IMG/VR virus record: IMGVR_UViG_3300033145_000244
Location: 1 to 49,592 of that record
Source of the DNA: a virus
Length of the DNA stretch: 49,592 bases
Strand: one strand, 5' to 3'
Below the pieces are notes generated by a model. It ran no database searches and was not told the DNA's origin. It worked only from the letters and a program-made list of their open reading frames with translations. The number at the start of each line of letters is the position of its first letter. Positions within the stretch are counted from its first letter, which is position 1. Of this stretch, positions 14,047-23,362 are shown piece after piece. A program made the position numbers and the translations under genes.

Positions 14047-15723
14047 ATGTTCCAACTTTCAGACAATGCTGTTGCCGTACTAGAGAAGAGATACCTAATA
14101 AAGAATAAAGATGGCAAGGTGATAGAGACACCAGAACAGATGTTCCAACGTGTAGCAAGGTCAATAGCTGGGGCAGAGATTCATGATAGTAGTGAAGTGT
14201 GGGAGGAGCGATTCTTCAAGATAATGTCTAATCTTGAGTTCCTACCCAACTCACCAACCCTAATCAATGCTGGACGCGAGCTGGGGCAACTATCAGCATG
14301 CTTTGTCCTTCCACTAGAAGATAGTATGGACTCTATCTTTACTACACTACGCGATGCAGTATTAATACAAAAAAGTGGTGGCGGTACTGGCTTCTCATTT
14401 TCTAGCCTAAGACCAAAGGGTGGGTTGGTAAAGAGTACACAGAAATGTGCTGGTGGCCCAGTAGCATTTATGCGGGTATTTGATGGCGCGATGTCTGTTA
14501 TTACACAGGGCGGCGCACGCAGGGGTGCCAATATGGGTATATTACGTGTAGATCATCCAGATATTATAGACTTTATATACTGTAAATCAGTGGAGGGTGA
14601 CTTAGTTAATTTTAACATATCAATTGGTATTACTGATGAATTTATGGCCGCAGTAAAGCATAATACCACATATGATTTAATTAACCCAGTAAATGGAATG
14701 ATAACAAGCACTCAAAGCGCAAGAAGTATATTTGAGATGATAGTCGAGGCGGCATGGACTAACGGTGAGCCTGGGTTAATCTTCTTAGACGAGATTAATA
14801 GATATAATGCAGTGCATCATCTAGGTGAAATAACAGCATGTAACCCATGTGGGGAACAACCACTACTACCATATGAGTCATGTAATCTTGGTTCATTAAA
14901 TCTGGGTAGATTTGTTAAGGGTAGTGAGATAGACTGGAATAGGCTTAAATATGTTACACAGACCGCAGTACGATTTTTAGATAATGTGATAGACATGAAT
15001 AAATACCCGACATCCCAGATAGAAACACGCACAAAGTCTACACGTAAAATAGGTCTTGGTATAATGGGATTTGCTGACCTACTTATAAAGATGGATATTA
15101 AGTATGACACACAAGAAGCAGTAAGCACAGCAACACAGGTGTGGAAATTTATACACGATGAAGCAAGACTGGCATCAATAGACCTGGCAGAAATACGTGG
15201 TGTCTTCCCCGCATTTAGGGGTAGTACATGGTATCATGCTGGTACGCGTGCACGCAATGCGGCACTTACTACTATTGCACCTACTGGTACGCTATCTATT
15301 ATAGGTAACTGTAGTAGTGGTATAGAGCCATACTTCAGTAAATCGACTAAGAAGAAGATACTAAATACCATACTAGAAGAGGAGATAGAATATGCAAAAG
15401 AAGATTGCTTCATTACCGCTCATAATATTGAACCAGAATGGCATGTTAAAATTCAGGCCGCGTTCCAGCGTTATAGCGACAGCGCTGTGTCAAAAACCAT
15501 CAACTTCCCCAATCTCGCTACTAAAGCAGATGTTTATAACGCTTATATGCTGGCTCATCGCCTTAAATGTAAAGGCATTACTATCTACAGGGATAATAGT
15601 AGAAGCGAACAAGTGTTAAATGCGGTGGAGAAGTGCCCTGATTGTGGGGCAGATATTATCAATGAGGGTGGGTGCCAGACATGTGGTGCTAAATGTGGGT
15701 GGTCAGCCTGTAGGATTTCGTGA
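14047..15723 (+). CDS. nrdJ: Class II ribonucleotide reductase (adenosylcobalamin-dependent)
   Basis: A 558-residue NrdJ-type enzyme, which reduces ribonucleotides to deoxyribonucleotides using a B12-derived radical. Visible are the redox Cys C85 (LSACFVLP), GGGTGFSFSSLRP, GGARRGANMGIL, the active-site triad N266, C268 and E270 in NPCGE, the partner Cys C279 (ESCNLGSLNL), GLGIMGFADLL, and APTGTLSIIGNCSSGIEP. The C-terminus carries a Cys-rich redox tail (CPDCGADI...CQTCGAKCG). There is no ATP-cone. No NrdB or NrdG is nearby, as expected for class II. The host therefore probably has B12 available. It supplies dNTP precursors, including the dGMP pool a PurZ pathway would draw on. Confidence 0.93.
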   Translation: MFQLSDNAVAVLEKRYLIKNKDGKVIETPEQMFQRVARSIAGAEIHDSSEVWEERFFKIMSNLEFLPNSPTLINAGRELGQLSACFVLPLEDSMDSIFTTLRDAVLIQKSGGGTGFSFSSLRPKGGLVKSTQKCAGGPVAFMRVFDGAMSVITQGGARRGANMGILRVDHPDIIDFIYCKSVEGDLVNFNISIGITDEFMAAVKHNTTYDLINPVNGMITSTQSARSIFEMIVEAAWTNGEPGLIFLDEINRYNAVHHLGEITACNPCGEQPLLPYESCNLGSLNLGRFVKGSEIDWNRLKYVTQTAVRFLDNVIDMNKYPTSQIETRTKSTRKIGLGIMGFADLLIKMDIKYDTQEAVSTATQVWKFIHDEARLASIDLAEIRGVFPAFRGSTWYHAGTRARNAALTTIAPTGTLSIIGNCSSGIEPYFSKSTKKKILNTILEEEIEYAKEDCFITAHNIEPEWHVKIQAAFQRYSDSAVSKTINFPNLATKADVYNAYMLAHRLKCKGITIYRDNSRSEQVLNAVEKCPDCGADIINEGGCQTCGAKCGWSACRIS

Positions 15724-15731
15724 GGAGTGAT

Positions 15732-15941
15732 ATGACAATCAGAATAACACGTGAAAAATTTGATCAGTTTAAAGGAGTACATGCAAGCGGGCTAGTAATG
15801 ATGGGTATAGTAGGTATGATCGTAGCAAATACATTCCTTACTAAGGCAGAGGCATTAGAACTAATGCAAAATCGTAAGAAGTATGAGGATATGTATAGTA
15901 ATAAGATTGTAACACCAGATAAGGGCATAATAAAACCATGA
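15732..15941 (+). CDS. Small unknown protein (69 aa)
   Basis: ATG 15732 (MTIRITREKFDQFKGVHASG...) follows GAGGAG (15722-15727); an in-frame GTG at 15720 is less likely. The first half contains a weakly hydrophobic helix (GLVMMGIVGMIVANTF) that could touch the membrane. The second half is charged. The stop overlaps the next ATG. Function unknown. Confidence 0.6.
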   Translation: MTIRITREKFDQFKGVHASGLVMMGIVGMIVANTFLTKAEALELMQNRKKYEDMYSNKIVTPDKGIIKP

Positions 15942-16174
15942 TTGACCTATCACTAGTACCAATGGAAGAATTAATTGATGAAATAGAAAGACGGCATAAG
16001 TACTATATTATTGGTGTATGCAGATACGAGGAAGGAAACCAGCCAATAGTTAGGACGTACTGGCCGATTAATAATTGGGTTAACTGTGTTGGCCTAGCTA
16101 GCATAGTATTAAATGATGTAATAACAAAGTATGATTGCCCCAATGACGATGATGAGGAAGACACCACACAATAA
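15938..16174 (+). CDS. Small acidic unknown protein (78 aa)
   Basis: A 78-residue protein (MIDLSLVPMEELIDEIERRH...) with an N-terminal amphipathic helix 'MEELIDEIERR', often seen in small phage proteins, and a very acidic C-terminus (NDDDEEDTTQ). It starts in an ATGA overlap with the previous gene. No function assigned. Confidence 0.65.
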   Translation: MIDLSLVPMEELIDEIERRHKYYIIGVCRYEEGNQPIVRTYWPINNWVNCVGLASIVLNDVITKYDCPNDDDEEDTTQ

Positions 16175-16385
16175 GAAGACCGATATCGCCGCATACACCA
16201 TTGTAAAAGATGATGTAGACTTTGTCACGGACGACGATTTGGCGTTAGAGATAATACTTAGGCGCAAGCGGATTGTGCGTGCGGGTCAACAATGGGTGTC
16301 TGGCGGTAAGGGCAAGGGATCATGGCGATCTAAAATCCTCGAAAGGATTCCAGTAAATTACGCGGTTTACGTTCTTTCCCCTTAA
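16131..16385 (+). CDS. Small unknown protein ending in antisense overlap with the late operon
   Basis: An 84-residue frame (start could also be ATG 16143, 16146 or 16149; no good ribosome binding site is visible) encoding KKTDIAAYTIVKDDVDFV, then LALEIILRRKRIVRAGQQWV. Its middle part lies outside other genes and looks protein-like. The C-terminal 56 bases run antisense to the end of the giant virion gene (16330), so the two convergent transcription units overlap with no terminator between them. Confidence 0.45.
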   Translation: MIAPMTMMRKTPHNKKTDIAAYTIVKDDVDFVTDDDLALEIILRRKRIVRAGQQWVSGGKGKGSWRSKILERIPVNYAVYVLSP

Positions 16386-19300
16386 ATGTGTGGCCAGTTG
16401 GTAATTGTGGGCCACGTCCAGGTAGGGATCTTCTCAATCTTTCATGTGCATCAGTCTCTTGGCGTTGTTTATATGCTAGTACATCCTCCATAGTCACTGG
16501 CTGTAATTCCTTCGCGAAATAATCTCTCATATCCTGGCTATACTTATTTAGCATATCATTATTTAATTTCCCAGCCTTTTCACTGTCACCATCAAGTATA
16601 GCCTGTGATACCTTATCCCGCATAGCCGATATATCATTCTTCATCTGCCCCATACGTTGCATATCGGCCCTACGCTTAGACGATTCCAGTGACCTAGTAA
16701 ACATATTAACCATCTGCTCATTGGGATTACTCTTATATATTAATTGGCCATTATGCTCACGTACATTCCAATCATCCTGCCATGCACGCATAAAATTCAT
16801 GCCCTTACTGACATATCTATTACCAAATCCCTGCCATGTATTTATCACACGTTCCTTCGCACGCTCATCACCGTCAAGCATCTGGCCGATATCGTATAAC
16901 TCACTAACCGCTGGTATCATATCAGTCGGTGATGAAATACCACGTACAGCAAAAGACCATATAGCACTCAAATGACTACCAAGATCAACTCCAACAGCTT
17001 GGGCACCCTTATATAGCATATACTCCTGCATAGCAAGATTAAATACAGCTTCATTTTGGCCATCACGTACCCACTGTCTTATCATCTCAACTTTAGCCAT
17101 CGGCCACTTTTTAAACATAACAAATCGCCACATAGGATTGGCCATATCTACCAGCATTGAGTCTGCCTTAGTATTACCAGTGATAAATATCTTGCCATTT
17201 CTTCTAGCAACCCACGTACCATTATCTACCACTGGGCACCAGATCTCACCACTATAGTCAATAATTTCCCTTTTACATTTACCAACTGTCGTATTCTGTG
17301 TGCGCTTAGACGCAAACGCAATAAAAAACACACCACTATCATCTTTACGCTCTTTATATAGTGTACATGTATATCCAGCTAGGTATGCTAGTATCTGCCA
17401 ATTGGTAATATTCTCTTTCTTCCTTAAACTTTGCGTAAAAAATATGCCATTATTTGACTTACTCCTCCACCCATCACCATCTACCATTACCTGCAACAAT
17501 ATTTCACATTGACGCTTGCTTAGTTTCATAATAAATTCAGTAGTTAATCTATTAGACGGGGCCAACGAATATAAATCATCAGACAGTGGCTTGCGCAATG
17601 ACCACATCACTGAAATTTTATTGTCTCTTATTCTAGTAGACACGTTATAGTGACCACCAAGTCTATTAAGTAATTGTTCAATCTCTACTGTATGTGCTTG
17701 ATTCTGTGAAAATGATTGATATAGTCTAAAATTTCTAGCTGTCTTACAGTTCCTAAACTTAGTTAATTGCCCCTCGGTGACAGACCAACCAACTAAACGT
17801 ACCATGTCATCACTAATTATTTCATCTACACCAATATAGTCGGCAACCCTTGCTAGTCTATGTGAGTATACCAATTTATCAGCCCGCACTATTTTATTTT
17901 TATCATTCCTACTTCGTACAACGCACCTATGATTTGGTGTCATAACCTTATCAATGCTTTGATTATTAATGTGTACCATATTGCCAGAATAATTAAATAC
18001 ACCAAGCTCTTTTATCGGCTCAATTTCAAGTATGTTACTACCCATATTAAGTGTAAATATACTGTCACCAATATTTAGCTCATTATAGCTCTTCCACCCA
18101 CTTATTGTCAAACATTCAGTATCTGGCGTAACACAATAGCCAAATTGAGTCTCATGACTACCCTTTTGTGCTTCACGTATGGCCTGTTGTGGCATCATAC
18201 CTTTGTCTATGGCACTATAATATGCGGCTAGACCAGAGATATTACGGTTATTCTTATCAAACTGTGACCATAAGAAGTAACTAGCTTCCTCTATATGTGA
18301 TAATTTAACTACCTTATTAGACTCGGCAATAAAGTGACCACCACGCTTAATGCCCTCACTATGCAAATCTGCCGCTTCTATAATCCCCTTACCCTCTTCT
18401 GTAAACTGCCTATACGTAGCCTTAGCTGTATTCTTTACCCCATATCTAGCCATGGCATGTTGCCACTGTATACTATTCTTCAATGAGGTGTCAATAGCAA
18501 GGCCAATATATCTCCAGTAATAAACCCTAGCTATGGGTGATGTAATACGTGATACTGGGTAGGCTGGTGCCACTGATGCCCGTAATTTTGCGGCCCCACT
18601 CTTCATGCCAACTTTCTGCATCATACCAGCTAGTGTTTGATTTATCCCCTGCCATGTCTCCTGTAGGGCTTTATCTACATGGGTAGGTTGTCCACGCATT
18701 GATCTTATGTATACCTTAGCCATTTCCTGACGCATGCCCTTATACTGCTTTGCGTATTCCAATGATACCCTATTTGCATCTTTTAATGCCAAGTACTTCT
18801 CAACACCATTTATATATGCAGTGTCTGATTCTATGGCACTATGCCTATAATCCTTGCCGCCAGTACGTTTACGTAGTGCACCAGCAACAGGCATGGCACC
18901 AGGCATCCATATGTCTTCTATAGCGAATCCCTTATCAAAAATACTAGTAATAGCACTATCAAAAATCCTATGATAATAAGGCTTTCTTGATCCATCTTTG
19001 AAAAATACCTGACCCTTTTTTATTAATCCATCGGCTAATAATCTATCTGCATATTCATTATACAATGTACGTCTTTCAACAGCAATCTCCCTTATTCCCT
19101 CTGGTAGTTGCTCAAGTTTTAGTATGCCATCAGCGAATGCAGCCAGCTGTTTATCTGCTTTACTACCACGTTTAATCTTACCACCATATATGGAATTTAA
19201 CCTATTAAACTGAGTAGTACGTATAGCCTGTAATCGTTGATATGCTGGCTTAAATTGATCATATATGGGACGTATTGCTATCCTGCCTGACTGTAACCAA

Positions 19301-22300
19301 TCAAATATATTGCCCTTCCTACCAAAATACTTATCAAAGTACTCAACTGGTAACATTTCATTTACACGTGGTATAACTATATTACCCCTAGGGCCAGGCA
19401 CTAATTGCTGCATAAATTGCTTGGCTTCTTCAATTTGTGGCTTGGTGAGGCTCTTTACTTCCTTAAGTGGTATATTATAATATGTAGATAGGAACTTAGT
19501 TATATTGCGTGTAACTTCCTTATTATTCTTACTCTTGTAGAGAAGACCTACATGTTTAGCCATCCTTTTGAGTGATGTAATATCCTTACCAGTTGCCATC
19601 TCAGCACGCAGATCACCCTCTTGCCTTTGGAATGCAGGGAAAGACCATGATAATTCTGGTGCCTCCTTACCAGCTCTTGATATAGCAAAATCATTAGACC
19701 TTACATCTATTGTGTATTCAAATTTTTTCTGCTGTTGTGGTGTGCCGAGTACTGTGGCAACTGCCTGACCTGGCACCTCCTTCCCATCCATATAAAACTT
19801 CGCACCAAATTTATTTGCTAGTTCGTATCCTTCTCTACTAGCGGTAATACCAGTAACCTTCTCTAAGTTTGGATTCTGTTTAACACCCTCATCTATCAAC
19901 TGTCGTAGTACACGCGATCCAGCACCCTTGCGCCTAAAATCAGGCTGTGTCTCCATGAAGCCAATATTCATGGTATTATCCTTCATATTACCCATACCAC
20001 TAGATACAATATTACCACCATATCGTACTTGGGCGCGTACTTCATATGTCCTACTAGTAGCAACGGGTGGGACTTCAATTGGAGATTTAACCTCTCTATT
20101 AAATCCAACTTCTGTAAATGCAACACTAGATGGTTTACCGCCAACCAATTCAGCAAATTTATCAAATGCAGTCTTGGCTTTACGCAACTCATTTGGCCCA
20201 CTAGTAAATACGCCAGGTAAACTTATATCACTAGTTGTCTCTTTCCCGCCGACCCCATGTTTTTGTATTTTTACGGTTAAACCAGATTCTTTAGCCGCGG
20301 CTAATTCTGCATCTGTCAATTTACCGCTAACTCGTATCATGAACTTTGGTTTTGGTTTTAATCCAGACATGAATCCAGATGCAAACGTACGTGGATACAA
20401 TACTGACACTGCACCACGTACAGTCTCTTCTACATTCGGCAATAATTGTTCAAGTGATGTAGCCTTATCAGCGGCCCGCGTACGTATCTTGTTCTCTTCA
20501 CCCACTGGAACTGCTTCTACGCCAGGCGGTTTTGCCAATACATTTTTATTTAATACCATATACTGAGTCTTATTCAATATATCTTCATTTGTGAATTTTA
20601 TGACATCTACCCTACCACGTGCGGCGGCATGCTTTGCAACTGCAAGTTGCGTTTCAAGGAAATTTTGATTTTGTTCACCTGGAAGATCACCAACATTATC
20701 CCATAGATCATTTAATGTTTTAAACTTTTTACCATATTTTCTTGTTAATCCTGGCATCGGTTTATTTAATAGACCATTGTTCTCGGCATATGAGTATGAA
20801 CTTTCCATTTCTTTAATCTTTGCTGTATTCTTTATCATCATGGTGGATATTGATTCACCAAACTCATGTGTCGATTCACCACGTGGAGCGTAGAATGCGC
20901 CAGTAGGATCACCACGCCTTTCTACTAGTATCCCACCAGTTTTAGCTGTTAAATCAACCTGCTCACCCTTCCTAGCCACAGCCCGTTCAGTACGTAATTC
21001 TTCTGCCCTTAATTTCCTAGCTTCACCCAATGATTTGCGTGCCTGAGTTGCAGCATCCCTATGTATGCCCCATAGGTGATCCATCTCATTGCGCATCTTC
21101 TTATAATCTTTATCCTTGGCAAACCAACGCTTAAACCCAGCCTCACTCATTAGACTCTTCTTCTCATACCACTTGGCATTACTATACTCAAGTATCTGCT
21201 GTGCCTTATTTGCCCACTCACGTGATGCCTCATTTGAGATACCACGCATGTTGTTTATCTCTGCGCCTATCTGCTGTGCTGTGATAGCACCCTTAGCAAG
21301 GTGGCCACGTGCCTCTGCTACTGGCCTTATATCAACAGGTAACTGAATCTCGCGCATTAATGTATTAACCTGCTCTGTAGTAGGCTTGCTACCAAGCATC
21401 CTATCAAATGCTATCTCTGCATCAACCTTAAATTTAGTTAAGAAGTCAAACTTCTCACGTACCACAGGTGCATTGTGCTTAAGTACGTGGTCAAATATGT
21501 AATCAGTTGATCCGATGTTACTAGTAACTTGCCCATTATTCAATGCTTTCTCGTATGCCCCTGGATTAGTAATACGTAATTGTTCATTCTTCATCATATC
21601 GCCAGAGTTTTGATATGTTGGTTTGATCCTACCATTTGTAGCTTTAATAATATACGCCCATTTAATATCACTAGGTATTTCATCATATGAATTATACTGA
21701 CGTATAGACTCACCTAATTCAGTAGGTGTCATCTTATTAAGTTTATATTTATGCTGGACAGCCTTATTAAATTCAGCCTCTAGGCGCAAGGGATTATTAG
21801 ACAGGGAGAACATAATACCAAGACCCACCTCATATACGAGCTTTGGTATACTGCCCTCACCACGTTGTAATTCTTTAAATGATTGATATCCAGTAAAGTA
21901 CTCATTAATTCCAAGCCTAGTAGCAAAAGCAGTAAGATGTGTAGCAGGGTCAGTAATCTTAAGCCCCATCCTACTAGCCCCCCTCTTTACTAGATCGCCA
22001 GTAATACCATGCGCCATACTAAATGCGGCACCCATACCAGCACCAACCATACCAGACCCACCACGCATCTTAATGTTATCCATAAATGACTTACCGCCAT
22101 GTGTAGACAGGACTGAATAGGTGCCTAGTTTAAACCCACCAGCGATCATACGCTTGGCTAATACACCCTGTGCCGTAGTAGGTCTTAACCTAGACAGGGC
22201 GGCAACGGGTTTAAGCTTACTTATCAACTTTAATGGGCCGCTTAATCCTATTAATGATGCGATAGAATTAGTAACACCACTAATATCATTATCTGGTGTC

Positions 22301-22716
22301 ATTACACCCTTGGCTACCTGTATTGCAGTAGACGGATCTTTATGGATGAAATCTGCGGTAAGTAATTGTGGCAGGCCAAAAGTCATTGAACTAGTATAGC
22401 CTATTGCCGCCTGTATCGGTATATCTATAATATCTTCACCAAGATCACTCTTCATAAAGGTATCAAATCTACCACCAGTGGCAATGTTCAATGCCTTCTG
22501 TATGTCTGGTCGTATCAGCGCATCACGTTTAACCGTGTGTGCCATTTCATATATACTTTTATCCCCCTCCTCTGCGGCTAAATTAACAGGGGCACGCGTA
22601 AATTCTGCGATGAGGTTCCTTGGATTCTTCTTCTGACCATCCGTTTCTTGTATCACGCCTGGCCGTCCTGGTACACTCCCCGCTTTACCGAATTTTTCCA
22701 AGACATTAATAGGCAT
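16330..22716 (-). CDS. Giant internal virion protein with intein and GNAT-like domain
   Basis: A 2128-residue protein, the last gene of the late block. ATG 22716 (MPINVLEKFGKAGSV) has AGGAG upstream; longer in-frame extension into the neighbouring gene is rejected. Residues about 220-240 are Gly/Ala-rich (MVGAGMGAAFSMAHG), about 560-585 form a coiled coil, and about 880-985 look like a GNAT acyltransferase (MNIGFMETQPDFRRKGAGSRVL, then REGYELANKFGAKFY). Residues about 1330-1530 resemble the large polyvalent protein found in podovirus internal virion proteins. An intein occupies residues 1528-1848; spliced, the protein would have 1807 residues. Proteins of this size at this place in podovirus-like phages are ejected with the DNA. 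The role as ejection protein is inferred from size, position and neighbours. Confidence 0.8.
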   Translation of the reverse strand: MPINVLEKFGKAGSVPGRPGVIQETDGQKKNPRNLIAEFTRAPVNLAAEEGDKSIYEMAHTVKRDALIRPDIQKALNIATGGRFDTFMKSDLGEDIIDIPIQAAIGYTSSMTFGLPQLLTADFIHKDPSTAIQVAKGVMTPDNDISGVTNSIASLIGLSGPLKLISKLKPVAALSRLRPTTAQGVLAKRMIAGGFKLGTYSVLSTHGGKSFMDNIKMRGGSGMVGAGMGAAFSMAHGITGDLVKRGASRMGLKITDPATHLTAFATRLGINEYFTGYQSFKELQRGEGSIPKLVYEVGLGIMFSLSNNPLRLEAEFNKAVQHKYKLNKMTPTELGESIRQYNSYDEIPSDIKWAYIIKATNGRIKPTYQNSGDMMKNEQLRITNPGAYEKALNNGQVTSNIGSTDYIFDHVLKHNAPVVREKFDFLTKFKVDAEIAFDRMLGSKPTTEQVNTLMREIQLPVDIRPVAEARGHLAKGAITAQQIGAEINNMRGISNEASREWANKAQQILEYSNAKWYEKKSLMSEAGFKRWFAKDKDYKKMRNEMDHLWGIHRDAATQARKSLGEARKLRAEELRTERAVARKGEQVDLTAKTGGILVERRGDPTGAFYAPRGESTHEFGESISTMMIKNTAKIKEMESSYSYAENNGLLNKPMPGLTRKYGKKFKTLNDLWDNVGDLPGEQNQNFLETQLAVAKHAAARGRVDVIKFTNEDILNKTQYMVLNKNVLAKPPGVEAVPVGEENKIRTRAADKATSLEQLLPNVEETVRGAVSVLYPRTFASGFMSGLKPKPKFMIRVSGKLTDAELAAAKESGLTVKIQKHGVGGKETTSDISLPGVFTSGPNELRKAKTAFDKFAELVGGKPSSVAFTEVGFNREVKSPIEVPPVATSRTYEVRAQVRYGGNIVSSGMGNMKDNTMNIGFMETQPDFRRKGAGSRVLRQLIDEGVKQNPNLEKVTGITASREGYELANKFGAKFYMDGKEVPGQAVATVLGTPQQQKKFEYTIDVRSNDFAISRAGKEAPELSWSFPAFQRQEGDLRAEMATGKDITSLKRMAKHVGLLYKSKNNKEVTRNITKFLSTYYNIPLKEVKSLTKPQIEEAKQFMQQLVPGPRGNIVIPRVNEMLPVEYFDKYFGRKGNIFDWLQSGRIAIRPIYDQFKPAYQRLQAIRTTQFNRLNSIYGGKIKRGSKADKQLAAFADGILKLEQLPEGIREIAVERRTLYNEYADRLLADGLIKKGQVFFKDGSRKPYYHRIFDSAITSIFDKGFAIEDIWMPGAMPVAGALRKRTGGKDYRHSAIESDTAYINGVEKYLALKDANRVSLEYAKQYKGMRQEMAKVYIRSMRGQPTHVDKALQETWQGINQTLAGMMQKVGMKSGAAKLRASVAPAYPVSRITSPIARVYYWRYIGLAIDTSLKNSIQWQHAMARYGVKNTAKATYRQFTEEGKGIIEAADLHSEGIKRGGHFIAESNKVVKLSHIEEASYFLWSQFDKNNRNISGLAAYYSAIDKGMMPQQAIREAQKGSHETQFGYCVTPDTECLTISGWKSYNELNIGDSIFTLNMGSNILEIEPIKELGVFNYSGNMVHINNQSIDKVMTPNHRCVVRSRNDKNKIVRADKLVYSHRLARVADYIGVDEIISDDMVRLVGWSVTEGQLTKFRNCKTARNFRLYQSFSQNQAHTVEIEQLLNRLGGHYNVSTRIRDNKISVMWSLRKPLSDDLYSLAPSNRLTTEFIMKLSKRQCEILLQVMVDGDGWRSKSNNGIFFTQSLRKKENITNWQILAYLAGYTCTLYKERKDDSGVFFIAFASKRTQNTTVGKCKREIIDYSGEIWCPVVDNGTWVARRNGKIFITGNTKADSMLVDMANPMWRFVMFKKWPMAKVEMIRQWVRDGQNEAVFNLAMQEYMLYKGAQAVGVDLGSHLSAIWSFAVRGISSPTDMIPAVSELYDIGQMLDGDERAKERVINTWQGFGNRYVSKGMNFMRAWQDDWNVREHNGQLIYKSNPNEQMVNMFTRSLESSKRRADMQRMGQMKNDISAMRDKVSQAILDGDSEKAGKLNNDMLNKYSQDMRDYFAKELQPVTMEDVLAYKQRQETDAHERLRRSLPGRGPQLPTGHTFKGKERKPRNLLESFRGF
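17173..18135 (-). mobile_element. Intein with LAGLIDADG homing endonuclease
   Basis: A 321-residue in-frame insertion. Block A begins at Cys1 (CVTPDTECLTISGW...NIGDSIFTLN). Block B carries TPNH (KVMTPNHRCVV). Block F/G is WVARRNGKIFITGN, ending in Asn with Thr as the +1 extein residue. The penultimate residue is Gly rather than the more usual His. Between the splicing blocks lie two LAGLIDADG-type helices (LVGWSVTEG and LLQVMVDGDG), so the intein is probably a homing element. The extein junction is ETQFGY/TKADSM, inside a conserved-looking segment of the virion protein. All splice-critical residues appear present, so splicing should be active; endonuclease activity is less certain. Confidence 0.92.
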
Positions 22717-22720
22717 CTTT

Positions 22721-23350
22721 TTATGCTCCTGTAAGCTGAGAACGTAAGAATGCAATGACCTGCTCTCTAGCCATACCACTCTGTTGCATAGTAAACTCAA
22801 TATCTTCCTCTGTAACACCAAGTGCCTGCAATATCTGGTCTTCACTCTGTGACGTAATACCCACATCACTACCACCAATGCCAAACCTAGATTTAAACTC
22901 TTCAAATGTAGGTTTCTCTACTGGACTAAAATCTGGTAGTAGTGCATACATAGAATTAGTCTTATCAACCTCAGTCGTATAATCATTATACATCTTGGCA
23001 AGTGTGGCCTCAGACAACTCTTCACCATACTGGTATGATACCTGCCCATCCTCACCGACTGTGGCCTGCTTCATCCTAAAACCCTCTGGTAACTCTGGTG
23101 CACCAGCTGACTCAGGTACAGTGATACCAGCATGCTCAGCGGCAACATCAGGATACCTACTAAATGCAGCCTGTGCCGCAGTACCCCTAACTACAGCGGT
23201 CTCCTTGCGCAACTCTGCCTTCTTATCTAGCCCAGTTTGCATTGCTGTCTTCACCAGGGTACTAAATGCATCACCACCAGGATTCACTGAACGTCTTTGC
23301 CTATCAACTTCCACTTGACTAGCAACTAATTGCTGCCATGCATTGGCCAT
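22721..23350 (-). CDS. Probable internal virion protein (209 aa)
   Basis: A 209-residue soluble, Ala/Gln/Glu-rich protein (MANAWQQLVASQVEVDRQRR...). The second half is acidic and ends in two helices (EEDIEFTMQQSGMAREQVIAFLRSQ) resembling UBA-like or helical-hairpin ends. GGGAGG precedes the start. It sits between the 558-residue Gly/Ala-rich protein and the giant protein, the usual place for the second podovirus ejection protein. The functional call comes from context only. Confidence 0.6.
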   Translation of the reverse strand: MANAWQQLVASQVEVDRQRRSVNPGGDAFSTLVKTAMQTGLDKKAELRKETAVVRGTAAQAAFSRYPDVAAEHAGITVPESAGAPELPEGFRMKQATVGEDGQVSYQYGEELSEATLAKMYNDYTTEVDKTNSMYALLPDFSPVEKPTFEEFKSRFGIGGSDVGITSQSEDQILQALGVTEEDIEFTMQQSGMAREQVIAFLRSQLTGA

Positions 23351-23362
23351 ATTACCACCTCC

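Noticed and set aside
22717-22905. 63-residue N-terminal extension of the giant virion protein
   Set aside because: It lies inside the neighbouring gene in another frame; ATG 22716 has the proper AGGAG.
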